Positions 45,950 through 54,833 of a DNA stretch of 64,000 nucleotides are shown here, piece after piece. The stretch covers positions 4,582,501 through 4,646,500 of the forward strand of contig NZ_CP102480.1 in NCBI RefSeq assembly GCF_024662015.1, given 5' to 3'. This stretch comes from Nisaea acidiphila. Its GTDB lineage: Bacteria > Pseudomonadota > Alphaproteobacteria > Thalassobaculales > Thalassobaculaceae. A model generated the notes under the pieces. It did not search any database, had not been told where the DNA came from, and worked only from the letters and a program-made list of their open reading frames with translations. Each line of letters begins with the position of its first letter. Position 1 is the first letter of the stretch. A program made the translations under genes and the position numbers.

Positions 45950-47299
45950 ATGAATCTGTCACGCATGCTGGCGCAGCGGGAGAGCGAGGGCGACCCGATC
46001 AGGGTCGGGATCATCGGTTGCGGCAAGTTCGGCGCAATGTATCTCTCACAGGCGCGGCTGACCAAAGGCGTGCATGTCGTCGGGATCGCCGACCTCAATG
46101 TCGCGCGAGCGAAAGAGACACTGGCCCATATCGGCTGGGAACCGGAACGGTTCGCGGCCGTGAGCTTCGACGATGCGAACAAGGCGCTTTCGACATTCGT
46201 TACAGATGACAGTTCCGCACTGATCGCCGAGGGCGGGCTCGATGTCCTGATCGAGGCGACAGGCGATCCGGGTGCGGGGATCCGGCACTGCCTCTCGGCG
46301 ATCAATCGCGGTCTCCATGTCGTGATGGTCAATGTCGAGGCGGACGTGGTCGCGGGCCCGCTGCTGGCGCGCAAGGCGGAGCTCGCAGGTGTGGTCTACA
46401 GCCTCGCCTGGGGCGACCAGCCGGCCCTTATCGCCGAACATGTCGACTGGGCCCGGACATGCGGCTTCAAGGTGGTCTGTGCAGGTAAGGGCACGCGCTA
46501 CCTGCCGTCCTTCCATAAGTCGACGCCGGATACGGTCTGGGACCATTTTGGATGGGATTTGGACGTGGTGAAACGCGGCCGGCTCAATCCGAAAATGTTC
46601 AACAGCTTCATCGACGGCACCAAGTCGGGAATCGAGATGAGTGCGGTCTGCAATGCGACGGGTCTGACCCCGCAGCCGGAGGGGCTCGCCTTTCCGCCGT
46701 GCTCGCGCTTCGATCTCGCCGAAGTCTGCAAGCCGGAGGAAATCGGCGGCACGGTCTCCCACTCGGGCACGACGGAGGTTGTCTCATCTCTCTTCCGGGA
46801 CGGGGCCGAGGTCGAGGGACATCTGCAATACGGTACTTATGTCGTGATCGAGGGCGAGACCGATTACGCACGCTACTGCTTCGAGGAGTATCACATGCTC
46901 CCGGACAGCAGCTTCCGCTTCGCCTCGCTCTATCGCCCGACCCACATGATCGGACTTGAGCTCGGTGTTTCCGTCGCCTCTGCCGCCTTGAGGAGAGAGC
47001 CGACCGGATCTCCCGTCACCTTCAATGCCGACGTGGTTGCCACCGCGAAGCGTGACCTTGAGCAAGGAGAGATTCTCGACGGCGAGGGCGGTTTCTGTGT
47101 CTGGGGAAAACAGGTCCCGGCGAGACGCTCGCTCGACGAGGGCTACCTGCCGCTCGGTTTGGCGCAGAACGTAAAACTGCTCCAGCCGGTCGCGGAGGGG
47201 GCGCCGCTCAGGTGGTCCGATGTGGATATCGACAAGAGTGACGATGCAGTGAAAGTCCGCCACGAGATGGAGGCGATGTTCGCCGCGCCGAACGCCTGA
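45950..47299 (+). CDS. NAD(P)-binding oxidoreductase with C-terminal SAF domain
   Basis: 449 residues. The N-terminal half is a Rossmann fold of the homoserine-dehydrogenase type (RVGIIGCGKFGAMYLSQA, then VLIEATGDPGAGIRHCL). The C-terminal ~110 residues have the SAF pattern seen in FlgA and sugar-acid dehydratases (ATAKRDLEQGEILDGEGGFCVWG, ending in a SAF strand). Family members are often misnamed as flagellar proteins; here no flagellar gene is near. GGGGAGG precedes ATG 45950. It probably acts on a sugar-acid or hydroxy-acid substrate, but this is not established. Confidence 0.8.
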   Translation: MNLSRMLAQRESEGDPIRVGIIGCGKFGAMYLSQARLTKGVHVVGIADLNVARAKETLAHIGWEPERFAAVSFDDANKALSTFVTDDSSALIAEGGLDVLIEATGDPGAGIRHCLSAINRGLHVVMVNVEADVVAGPLLARKAELAGVVYSLAWGDQPALIAEHVDWARTCGFKVVCAGKGTRYLPSFHKSTPDTVWDHFGWDLDVVKRGRLNPKMFNSFIDGTKSGIEMSAVCNATGLTPQPEGLAFPPCSRFDLAEVCKPEEIGGTVSHSGTTEVVSSLFRDGAEVEGHLQYGTYVVIEGETDYARYCFEEYHMLPDSSFRFASLYRPTHMIGLELGVSVASAALRREPTGSPVTFNADVVATAKRDLEQGEILDGEGGFCVWGKQVPARRSLDEGYLPLGLAQNVKLLQPVAEGAPLRWSDVDIDKSDDAVKVRHEMEAMFAAPNA

Positions 47300-47305
47300 G
47301 CAGCG

Positions 47306-48070
47306 TCAGGAAAGATAGCTCTCCGCCATTCGGAGATAGCGCTCGTAGGCTTCCGGATTGTGGTCGAACAGGGTCTGCCAGGCCTCGTGAACGACCTGCT
47401 CCTCGCCACCATCGATCAGGAACTTGATGGTCTCGTATTTGGGCCCGTGGAAATGCAGTACCACGGCTTCGTCATTGAGGCCCCAGTATGGCTTCCAGTT
47501 CCAGGTGATCGGCAGACGGTCCCAATTGTCCTTGAAGAATTCGTTGAGGGCACCCTGATCGTAGGCGATGGTCTGGCCTAGACGTTTGCGGGAGTATTCC
47601 ATCAGCGCGTCATACTCGCCGCGGAAGCAGGCGACGTTCATCAGCATGACGCCGCTGTTGAAGTAGCTCCAGTCGTGCGGGTCCATCTCGGGCGCCGCCG
47701 CGAAGGTGGTGGGATGGAGATCGCCCCGAGCCGGATCTGAAAGGAACATCACATCGCTGTCGGTATAAAGGCAGAACGGCTCGTCCTTCTCGAAATTGGC
47801 GACCTCGAAACGGAGATAAACGCCGTGTGCGATGCGGCGCCGGTAACCGGGCCGGTCTTCCTGTTTCAGGATATCTTCATAGAGCGGCGTCCGGGCCTCG
47901 ATGATCTCGACGCCTTGCGACTCGAGCCAGCCGGTCAATTCATTCCTGCCGCCGTCATAGACAATTTTCGGCTTGAGGCTGGTGTTCCGGCGGGCGGAGG
48001 CCACGGCGATGCGGATGGAGGTCTCGTATTTCGAGAGACCTTCTTCGTTGCAGCAGAAATACCAGTTCAT
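47306..48070 (-). CDS. GT8-like glycosyltransferase
   Basis: A 254-residue GT-A fold protein. The DxD motif is DSD at 104-106 in LYTDSDVMFL, followed by YFNSGVMLMN, DQGALNEFF, and a C-terminal VVLHFHGPK histidine motif, the layout of GT8 enzymes such as galactosyl- and glycogenin-type transferases. It would add a sugar to a glycan or lipid. It converges on the SAF-domain oxidoreductase gene with a 6-base gap and is divergent from a Wzm/Wzt export set, so it likely belongs to that surface polysaccharide. No strong ribosome site is seen. Confidence 0.8.
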   Translation of the reverse strand: MNWYFCCNEEGLSKYETSIRIAVASARRNTSLKPKIVYDGGRNELTGWLESQGVEIIEARTPLYEDILKQEDRPGYRRRIAHGVYLRFEVANFEKDEPFCLYTDSDVMFLSDPARGDLHPTTFAAAPEMDPHDWSYFNSGVMLMNVACFRGEYDALMEYSRKRLGQTIAYDQGALNEFFKDNWDRLPITWNWKPYWGLNDEAVVLHFHGPKYETIKFLIDGGEEQVVHEAWQTLFDHNPEAYERYLRMAESYLS

Positions 48071-48254
48071 GCGTGAGCGGCCCCGATGAGGAATGTCGCC
48101 AAGTCAAAATTCGGACAGGCTTGTTGTGTCTTATAGACTGCCTGGAACCACGGCAACTCTTGCGGCCATCGAGAGGGAACCGCGCCCGATGCTTCCGAAT
48201 TTCCGACGACTGGTGTAACAGTCCGGTCAGACCAGTCTTAACGAAAGATCCCGT

Positions 48255-49115
48255 ATGAAGCCCGCCACATCGTCTCAGGCTCAGACAGCGGTGCCGATCT
48301 CCTTCAGCCGCGCGCTCGTGGCGCTTGTAGCGAACATTCGCGATAACCATTTCGTGCTCTCGAAGATCGTTCGCAACGAAGTCATCTCGCGCTACCGCAA
48401 CACGCTCCTGGGAGTGCTCTGGTCGCTGGTTACGCCGCTGATCATGCTGCTTGTCTATTCCTTCGTGTTCGGCCTCGTCTTCAAGGTCCGTTTCGGAGTA
48501 AACCCCGCGCAGGCGGACGTGCCTTATGGCGTGGTCCTGTTCTCTGGACTGATGCTGCACATTCTTCTGGCCGAGACGCTGATGCGTGCGCAGGGGATTG
48601 TTCTCGAGAATCCGAATTACGTGAAAAGGGTGGTCTTCCCGCTCGAGATTCTTCCGGTCGCCGTGCTGTTGAGCAATCTCGTTCACGCCTTCGTCGCTCT
48701 TGGTGTGCTTGTTGCCGTGATGCTCGCCTACGGGCTCTCGCTCCATTGGACCGCGATCCTCTTGCCGGTTGCATGGCTGCCACTCCTGGTGATGCTCCAG
48801 GGACTGGCGCTTCTGGTCGCATCGCTTGGTGTCTTTATCCGGGACATCGGGCAGATCCTCGGGCTCCTGACCACGATCCTGATGTTCAGCAGTTCGATCC
48901 TGTTTCCGCCGGAAATGCTTCCGGAGACCCTCAGGCCGTGGCTGTTGCTCAATCCGCTGACCATTCCGGTCGATGCAAGCCGGGATGTGCTGCTCTGGGG
49001 CACGTTTCCGAATTGGGAGCGGCTCGGAATTTACGGACTTGTCGCCTTCGCCACGCTCTGGATCGGCGCTTGGTGGTTCCTGCGCACGAAGCGCGGCTTT
49101 GCGGAAGTGATGTAA
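48255..49115 (+). CDS. ABC-2 type polysaccharide export permease (Wzm/KpsM-like)
   Basis: 286 residues, with six to seven hydrophobic segments. The N-terminal IVRNEVISRYRNTLLGVLWSLVTPL motif is the amphipathic helix typical of O-antigen and capsule export permeases. GDVLLWGTFPNW lies near the C-terminus. It forms the channel through which a lipid-linked glycan crosses the inner membrane, driven by the ATPase encoded 30 bases downstream. Confidence 0.92.
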   Translation: MKPATSSQAQTAVPISFSRALVALVANIRDNHFVLSKIVRNEVISRYRNTLLGVLWSLVTPLIMLLVYSFVFGLVFKVRFGVNPAQADVPYGVVLFSGLMLHILLAETLMRAQGIVLENPNYVKRVVFPLEILPVAVLLSNLVHAFVALGVLVAVMLAYGLSLHWTAILLPVAWLPLLVMLQGLALLVASLGVFIRDIGQILGLLTTILMFSSSILFPPEMLPETLRPWLLLNPLTIPVDASRDVLLWGTFPNWERLGIYGLVAFATLWIGAWWFLRTKRGFAEVM

Positions 49116-49145
49116 GGGCGTGCCGCCGCGCACGAGAGGGATTGA

Positions 49146-50486
49146 ATGAGCATGCAGGACGCCGCGTCCATGACCGCGAGAGAAGCGACGGACGAAACCT
49201 TCGCCATCGATATTTCAGGCATCACCAAGGTCTTCAACGTCTATCGTCAGCCGCTCGATCGGCTGAAGCAGGCTCTGTTTCGCGGGCGACGGAACTATTT
49301 CACGCCGTTCACAGCTTTGCAGAACGTTTCCTTTCAGGTGCGCCGGGGCGAGACCGTCGGCATCGTCGGGCGCAACGGTTCCGGAAAGTCGACTCTGCTG
49401 CAGATCGTCGCTGGACTGTTGAACGCGACTGAGGGCAGCGTCACCGTGAATGGCCGCGTCTCGGCTTTGCTCGAACTCGGGGCCGGGTTCAACCCCGCGG
49501 CAACCGGGCGCGAGAACATCTATATGAACGGCGCGATCCTGGGGCTTTCGCAGAAGGAAATCGACGACAGGTTCGACGACATCGTTGCCTTTTCCGGCCT
49601 CGCCGAATTTCTCGACCGGCCTGTCGAAACTTATTCGAGCGGGATGTTCGTGCGTCTTGCCTTTGCCGTGGCGGTTAGCGTCGATCCGGAGATCTTCATT
49701 GTGGACGAGGCGCTCGCGGTCGGGGACGAGGGCTTCCAGCGCAAATGTTTCGCGCGGATCGAGGAACTGAAGCGGCGCGGGGCGACAATCCTCTTCGTCA
49801 GCCATGCGGCGGGTATGATCACTCAGCTCTGCGACCGCGCGGTGCTGCTCGATCGTGGCGAGATGCTGATGGACGGGTCTCCGAAAGCCGTGATCGCGAG
49901 CTATCACAAGCTCACGCATGCGCCGCCGAACCAGTTCGAGGCGGTTCGCGAGGAAATCCGGAGCGACGAAACCGTCCAGACGGATGCGAACGAGGCGCAC
50001 GACGTGCAGATGGTGCCTGAGAGCCGTACCTCCTATGTCAGCCTTGGCGCGGAAATCCAGGATCCGCGGGTTGAGACTCTGGACGGCAAGCCGGTGAACC
50101 TGCTGGTGCGGGGGCGCAAATACATCTTCCGCTATCGCGTCGCCTTCACCGAGGACCGCGAGAAGGTCCTGTTCGCGATGATGGTGAAGACCATGCAGGG
50201 TGTGCTCCTGGCGGGCCGGACGACGCACAGCATTCGCCGTCACGTGCCGGACTACAGTGCGGGCGACGTCATCGATGTCGTCTATGAGTTCGAATGTAAC
50301 CTGACACCGGGAACCTACTTCCTGAATGCCGGTGTGAACGGTCTCTACGAGAACGAGCGAAAGTCGCTCCATAGGATCATGGATGCGGCGATGTTCAAGG
50401 TTCTGCCGGATGACGACGACACGATCACGGGTATGGTCGCGATGGATGTCGTGACACGGGTGGAGCGCGTGGGAGCCGCCGGATGA
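49146..50486 (+). CDS. ABC exporter ATPase with C-terminal glycan-binding domain (Wzt-like)
   Basis: 446 residues. Walker A is GRNGSGKSTL, the signature segment is VETYSSGMFVRLAFAVAVSVDP and Walker B is IFIVDEALAVGDEGF. After residue ~270 comes a ~170-residue domain (VSLGAEIQDPRVETLDGKP, ending in MVAMDVVTRVE) like the Wzt carbohydrate-binding domain, which recognises the terminating sugar of the chain. This indicates export of a chain-terminated polysaccharide. Its stop overlaps the GT4 start by 4 bases (ATGA). Confidence 0.93.
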   Translation: MSMQDAASMTAREATDETFAIDISGITKVFNVYRQPLDRLKQALFRGRRNYFTPFTALQNVSFQVRRGETVGIVGRNGSGKSTLLQIVAGLLNATEGSVTVNGRVSALLELGAGFNPAATGRENIYMNGAILGLSQKEIDDRFDDIVAFSGLAEFLDRPVETYSSGMFVRLAFAVAVSVDPEIFIVDEALAVGDEGFQRKCFARIEELKRRGATILFVSHAAGMITQLCDRAVLLDRGEMLMDGSPKAVIASYHKLTHAPPNQFEAVREEIRSDETVQTDANEAHDVQMVPESRTSYVSLGAEIQDPRVETLDGKPVNLLVRGRKYIFRYRVAFTEDREKVLFAMMVKTMQGVLLAGRTTHSIRRHVPDYSAGDVIDVVYEFECNLTPGTYFLNAGVNGLYENERKSLHRIMDAAMFKVLPDDDDTITGMVAMDVVTRVERVGAAG

Positions 50487-52165
50487 CGGACGCACTTGCG
50501 CCGGTTTCCATCTTTGTCGCGGGATCGAGCGGGTTCGGCGTCGGTGCCAATCCGTTTGGCAAGGACATTGCCAATATCGGCCTGTTCCGGGCGATCGCGC
50601 GGTATTCGAGAGCCGAAGGTGCGCTCAACTTCGTCGATTTCAACACCATGCCCGAAGAGGTTCTCCGCTCCGGTCTTTCTGACGGAAAGCCGCTGGCGCG
50701 GAAGGTGACTCGAAGCCCGCTCTTCGATCTCGACACGCTGGAGCGCTCCGGCTGCCTGTTGCGCGGGAGCGCGGATATCTCCGATCTTGCCTGGACAAGG
50801 CGGAGTCGCTCGGACCGGGCTTTCAGCATTGTCGGCCTCGTTCATACGCTGGCGCCGCCGGGGATTCGCGAGTACGTGGCGCGTTGCGCGATTTCTCCGA
50901 TTCAGCCTTGGGATGCCCTGATCTGCACGTCGCCGGCGGTCAAACAGGGGCTTGAGCAGATGTTCGGCGAGCTGAACGAATTCGCGGCCGCACGGCTGGG
51001 AGTCGAGGCGGCGCGCAGTCCGATGCCGCACCTGCCTGTCATTCCGCTCGGTGTGGACGCCGGGACAATCGAAGCGAACCTTGCCGTGACCGGTGGGCGG
51101 GACGCGGCTCGTGCCGCGCTTTCGATCACCGAGGACGAGGTCGTCGTGCTCTGGGTCGGCCGGCTTTCCTTCTACGAGAAAGCCCGCCCGTCGCCGATGT
51201 TCCAGGCCGTCGAGGCCGCGGCCAAAGCCTCGGGAAAAAAGATCCGCTTCATCATGGCGGGTTGGTTTCCCAACCCGGAGGAGGAGCGTGGGCTCTACCA
51301 GGAGGCCGCACAGGCGCATGCGCCGTCCGTGACGGTCGAGTTCGTGGATGGCAACGACCGGCATTTGCTGGACCGCTGCTGGGCAGGCGCCGATATCTTT
51401 CTCTCGCTCGTCGACAACATCCAGGAAACGTTCGGTATCACGCCGCTTGAGGCGATGGCCGCCGGGCTGCCGGTCGTCCTGAGTGACTGGGACGGTTACC
51501 GGTCGACCGTGCGAGATCAGATCGAGGGCTTCCAGATACCGACCCTGTTTCCACGCGCGGGGAACGGGGGGCTCATGGTCGACCGTCACGTGCTCGGCCT
51601 CGACAGTTATCAGCAATACGTATCCGTGGTCGGCCAGCACACGGCGGTCAATGTCGATGCCGCCGCCGCCGCGATCGCGCGGCTTGCCTCCGATCCGGGG
51701 CTCCGGACGCGGATGGGCGAAGCCGGCCGGGAGCGGGTGCGGAACAGTTTCGACTGGCCGGTCGTCGTCTCGCAGCTCGACGATCTCTGGGAAGAGCTCG
51801 CGGAGCGTCGCAACAGCGCCCAAGGCTATGGAGAGAATGGCGCTTGCGGGCGAATGGGCAATCCGGTGAAAGGCGATCCGTTCCACGCCTTCCGGCATTT
51901 CCCGACGGCGACTCTCGGGCCGGATACGGTATTGCGGGTAAGTCCTGAGGGCCGCGCCCGCCTGGCGACAGCCGCCCGGGTTAATCTGGACGCTCGCTTG
52001 GAGCATTGGCGTGCCCCAGCAGCGGAGCAGGTGCTGACGATGGTCGAGAAGGGCGGAGAAATCCGCTTTGCCGACATCGCGCGCGTTTTCGGGGTGGACC
52101 GGAACATGAAGCTGGAACTTCTGGTCGCCTGGATGTGCAAATACGGGATCCTCGATTTCAACTGA
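50483..52165 (+). CDS. GT4 glycosyltransferase with extra C-terminal domain
   Basis: 560 residues. The GT4 catalytic part has WVGRLSFYEKARPSPMF near 220-236 and the Ex7E motif (QETFGITPLEAMAAGLPVV), with a leading GT-B fold. The last ~115 residues lie beyond the usual GT4 end and contain a small helical unit (VLTMVEKGGEIRFADIARVFG, then MKLELLVAWMCKYG) that resembles a winged helix. The gene starts inside the ATPase stop. It builds or modifies the glycan exported by the Wzm/Wzt pair. The role of the extra domain is unknown. Confidence 0.85.
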   Translation: MTDALAPVSIFVAGSSGFGVGANPFGKDIANIGLFRAIARYSRAEGALNFVDFNTMPEEVLRSGLSDGKPLARKVTRSPLFDLDTLERSGCLLRGSADISDLAWTRRSRSDRAFSIVGLVHTLAPPGIREYVARCAISPIQPWDALICTSPAVKQGLEQMFGELNEFAAARLGVEAARSPMPHLPVIPLGVDAGTIEANLAVTGGRDAARAALSITEDEVVVLWVGRLSFYEKARPSPMFQAVEAAAKASGKKIRFIMAGWFPNPEEERGLYQEAAQAHAPSVTVEFVDGNDRHLLDRCWAGADIFLSLVDNIQETFGITPLEAMAAGLPVVLSDWDGYRSTVRDQIEGFQIPTLFPRAGNGGLMVDRHVLGLDSYQQYVSVVGQHTAVNVDAAAAAIARLASDPGLRTRMGEAGRERVRNSFDWPVVVSQLDDLWEELAERRNSAQGYGENGACGRMGNPVKGDPFHAFRHFPTATLGPDTVLRVSPEGRARLATAARVNLDARLEHWRAPAAEQVLTMVEKGGEIRFADIARVFGVDRNMKLELLVAWMCKYGILDFN

Positions 52166-52176
52166 GGTTCCGCGAT

Positions 52177-52524
52177 TTAAAGGATCTTCAGAACCGCTTC
52201 CGGCGGGCGGCCGAGCGCCGCTTTGCCGTTGGCGATCACCACGGGGCGTTCGATCAGAACTGGGTGCGCATTCATTGCGGCGACGAGCTCATTTTGACTC
52301 TTGCCGTTATCCGCTAGCTCCAGCTCCTTGTAGGGTGCTTCCTTCTTGCGCATCAGCGCACGCGGCTCAAGGTCAAGCAATCTCAGAAGCTCTTCCAGTT
52401 CTGCGGCGCTCGGCGGTTCTTTCAGGTAGTCCCGGATTTCCGGCTCGATCCCTTTGTCACGCAGGAGCTGCAGCGTCTGGCGAGACTTTGAGCAGCGGGG
52501 ATTGTGGTAGATGACAACGCTCAT
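52177..52524 (-). CDS. ArsC/Spx-family thioredoxin-fold protein
   Basis: 115 residues with the ArsC-type active site Cys11-x-x-Ser14 (NPRCSKSRQT). It has the length and ending (ALGRPPEAVL) of glutaredoxin-linked arsenate reductases. No arsB or arsR is nearby, so Spx/YffB-type redox roles are equally possible. ATG 52524 is used; the longer frame overlaps the downstream region of the hydratase gene. Confidence 0.85.
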   Translation of the reverse strand: MSVVIYHNPRCSKSRQTLQLLRDKGIEPEIRDYLKEPPSAAELEELLRLLDLEPRALMRKKEAPYKELELADNGKSQNELVAAMNAHPVLIERPVVIANGKAALGRPPEAVLKIL

Positions 52525-52534
52525 TTGACGGCTC

Positions 52535-53326
52535 CTATCGGCCTTTGAAGTCCGGCGCGCGCTTTTCGAGGAAGGACGCGATGCCTTCCTGATAGTCGTC
52601 GGTATACCCGCAATGACGCTGGAACTCCGCTTCCATGTCGAGCTGTTCGGCGAAACCGTTCTCAAGCGAGGCGCGCATGATCTTCTTTATCGAGGCGAGC
52701 GCGATCGGCGCCTTGCCTGCCAGCGTCTTGGCCAGTGCCTCGGCTTCGGCCATGAGGCTCTCGTCCTCGACCGACTTCCAGATCAGCCCCCAGTCCGCGG
52801 CCTGCTTGCCGGTGATCGGCGTGCCGGTCAGCGTCATGCCGAGCGCCTTGGCAAGGCCGACCCTTCGTGGCAGCACATAGGTACCTCCCGCATCCGGAAC
52901 AAGGCCGATATTCACGAAGGCCTGCACGAACTTGGTGTTATGACCGGCGAGCACGATGTCGGCGGCAAGCGCGAGGCTGGCGCCGGCTCCGGCGGCGACA
53001 CCGTTAACGGCGGAGATGATCGGGATCGGCAGGGCGGCCATGCGTTTCACCAGCGGATTGTAGTTCTGCTGGATCGACTGGCTGAGATCGCGCCGTTCGC
53101 TCGGATCGGCGGCCTTGCGGTCGGCGAGGTCCTGGCCGGAGCAGAAGCCGCGCCCGGCGCCGGTCACGATGACGCAGCGCGCGCTGTCCGGTTTCTCGAG
53201 TTGGGAGAAGACGTCGCGCAGCTCCTCATGCATTTGCGCGGTGATCGCATTGATGCGGTCCGGCCGGTTTAGGGTGAGACGGGCGATCGCATTCTCGACG
53301 GAGAAGAGCAGGGTTTCGTAAGACAT
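52535..53326 (-). CDS. Enoyl-CoA hydratase/isomerase, PaaG-like
   Basis: 263 residues. Oxyanion-hole segments are GRGFCSGQDLADR and NGVAAGAGASLALAADI, and the acidic active residue sits in GLVPDAGGTYVLPRRVG, as in PaaG (2-(1,2-epoxy-1,2-dihydrophenyl)acetyl-CoA isomerase). The strong similarity in this region suggests a PaaG-type isomerase, though no paa cluster is here. ATG 53326 has GGATAG upstream; the earlier ATG 53338 overlaps the methyltransferase stop and is possible. Confidence 0.87.
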   Translation of the reverse strand: MSYETLLFSVENAIARLTLNRPDRINAITAQMHEELRDVFSQLEKPDSARCVIVTGAGRGFCSGQDLADRKAADPSERRDLSQSIQQNYNPLVKRMAALPIPIISAVNGVAAGAGASLALAADIVLAGHNTKFVQAFVNIGLVPDAGGTYVLPRRVGLAKALGMTLTGTPITGKQAADWGLIWKSVEDESLMAEAEALAKTLAGKAPIALASIKKIMRASLENGFAEQLDMEAEFQRHCGYTDDYQEGIASFLEKRAPDFKGR

Positions 53327-53330
53327 GTAA

Positions 53331-53957
53331 CTATCCATTGTTGCTCAGGATGAGCCTGGTAAAGGAAACGCCGGGCCGGTTCATTTCGTCTGGTCGGGCG
53401 AACCGTGCGAGGCAGGCGAAACCGTGCCGTTGGGCGAGAGCGAGAAAGGGCTCGGCTTCGGACTCATGCATCGGCCGGTCTTCGGGTGCCGGGCCGTGGC
53501 GCAGCAGGACGGAGAAGTGACCGCCCGGTGCCAACAGGCCCGCGAGCACCGCCATTCCGTCCTCGCGGAATTCCGGCGGCAGGTGCATCCAGACCGAATT
53601 CATCAGCATGAAGTCGAAGCGCCGTCCGAGCGCGCAGACCTTGTCGAGCCAAGGCAGCCGGTCGTCGATCCAGAGCACTTTGCTTTCCGGATGGCGCCGC
53701 GCGCCTTCGGCGCGCATACCTTCGGAAGGTTCCGCCGCGACCACGTCCAGTCCAAGTGCTTCCAGCCCGCTCGCATGGCTCCCGTATCCGGCGCCGATAT
53801 CGAGGGCGGAACCGCCGGGAGCCGGTAGATAGTCGCGGTGGTCCTCGACAAACTCCTCGAACTCGTTCGCATAGGCAGACCATTGCTCTCCAAGCTGGCG
53901 TGCCTGGCGGTCATAGACGGCAATGGCTGAGTCGATATCGCCTCCCGCGGTGCTCAC
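53331..53957 (-). CDS. Class I SAM-dependent methyltransferase
   Basis: About 208 residues. SAM motif I is ALDIGAGYGSHASGLEALG, with VVAAEPSEGM after it and LAPGGHFSVLL later. GTG 53957 is preferred over ATG 53984 because it overlaps the RraA-like stop by only 4 bases (GTGA) and has GAAGGA upstream. The acceptor is unknown. Confidence 0.8.
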   Translation of the reverse strand: MSTAGGDIDSAIAVYDRQARQLGEQWSAYANEFEEFVEDHRDYLPAPGGSALDIGAGYGSHASGLEALGLDVVAAEPSEGMRAEGARRHPESKVLWIDDRLPWLDKVCALGRRFDFMLMNSVWMHLPPEFREDGMAVLAGLLAPGGHFSVLLRHGPAPEDRPMHESEAEPFLALAQRHGFACLARFARPDEMNRPGVSFTRLILSNNG

Positions 53958-54679
53958 GACGCGGCATCCTTCTTCTTCCGCCATTCCTCGTAGCGCGCTT
54001 TCGTATCGGCATCCGGCGGGTAGGTGCCGCGCAGCGGGCGGCCGCCACGGACTTCCTCGGTGAGAAATTCCTCGATCTGTTCCTGATCGAAGGCCTGTTC
54101 CGCAATTTCCTCGGCGAGATGGGCCGGCAGCACGACGACACCTTCATTGTCGCCCACGATCACATCGCCCGGATAGACCGCGACGCCGCCGCAGCCGATC
54201 GGGGTGTTCAGCTCGGCAACCGCGTGATGCTTGATCAGACTGGTCGGCGCGGAGGGACCGGCCACATAGCAAGGAATGTCGTATTCCGCGATCTCCGCCG
54301 TATCGCGGATGCCGCCGTCGGTGACGAAGCCGGCGACGCCGCGCACCTCCAAGCGGGTCAGCAGGATGTTCCCGGCGGTCGCTGCGGTCGCGTCCTGGCG
54401 CGCGTCGATCACCAGCACGGAGCCCGGCGGCACGGTCTCGATGGCCTTGCGCTGCGGGTGGTCGTAATCGTCATAGGCGCCGATCACGTCGATATCCTCG
54501 CGCGCCGGAATGTTCCGCAGCGTGAAGGCCTCGCCGACCATGTTGCGCTCATGGATCGTCAGGCGGCTGACGCCCTGGAGATACTGGTTGCGCAGGCCCC
54601 GTTTCAGAAGCTGCGTTGTCAGCGTCGCCGTGCTGACCTGGCCCAGCTTCTCCCGCGCCGCGTCGCTCAGTCCGGGCAT
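53954..54679 (-). CDS. RraA-like/dimethylmenaquinone methyltransferase-family protein
   Basis: 241 residues with the RraA-fold pattern: GEAFTLRN, VTDGGIRDTAEI, GGVAVYPGDVIVGDNEGVVVLP. Members include HMG/CHA aldolases and the RNase E inhibitor RraA; the GG-x-RD arrangement fits the aldolase-type subgroup, which cleaves 4-hydroxy-2-oxo acids. GGGGGAGGA precedes ATG 54679. Downstream genes are a methyltransferase and a PaaG-like enzyme, so it may belong to an aromatic or dicarboxylic acid pathway. This is inference. Confidence 0.82.
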   Translation of the reverse strand: MPGLSDAAREKLGQVSTATLTTQLLKRGLRNQYLQGVSRLTIHERNMVGEAFTLRNIPAREDIDVIGAYDDYDHPQRKAIETVPPGSVLVIDARQDATAATAGNILLTRLEVRGVAGFVTDGGIRDTAEIAEYDIPCYVAGPSAPTSLIKHHAVAELNTPIGCGGVAVYPGDVIVGDNEGVVVLPAHLAEEIAEQAFDQEQIEEFLTEEVRGGRPLRGTYPPDADTKARYEEWRKKKDAAS

Positions 54680-54833
54680 TTCGGATCCTCCCCCGTGCCG
54701 GATTCTTATCGTGACGCATCAGAGCATGGAGGCTTTGCGATCCTCAAGTGCGGTCGGCGTCCGGGGAAGCTATGCTGTCGTTCCGGATCATCATGGACCG
54801 GCTCGCAACAGGGCGCTTCAGGGGAGGAACGTC

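Noticed and set aside
45950-47299. Flagellar P-ring protein FlgA
   Set aside because: Only the C-terminal SAF domain is shared with FlgA; the rest is a Rossmann-fold oxidoreductase and no flagellar gene is nearby.
50345-52006. 553-residue frame opposite the GT4 gene
   Set aside because: Antisense shadow without motifs; the GT4 frame has the Ex7E motif and is coupled to Wzt.
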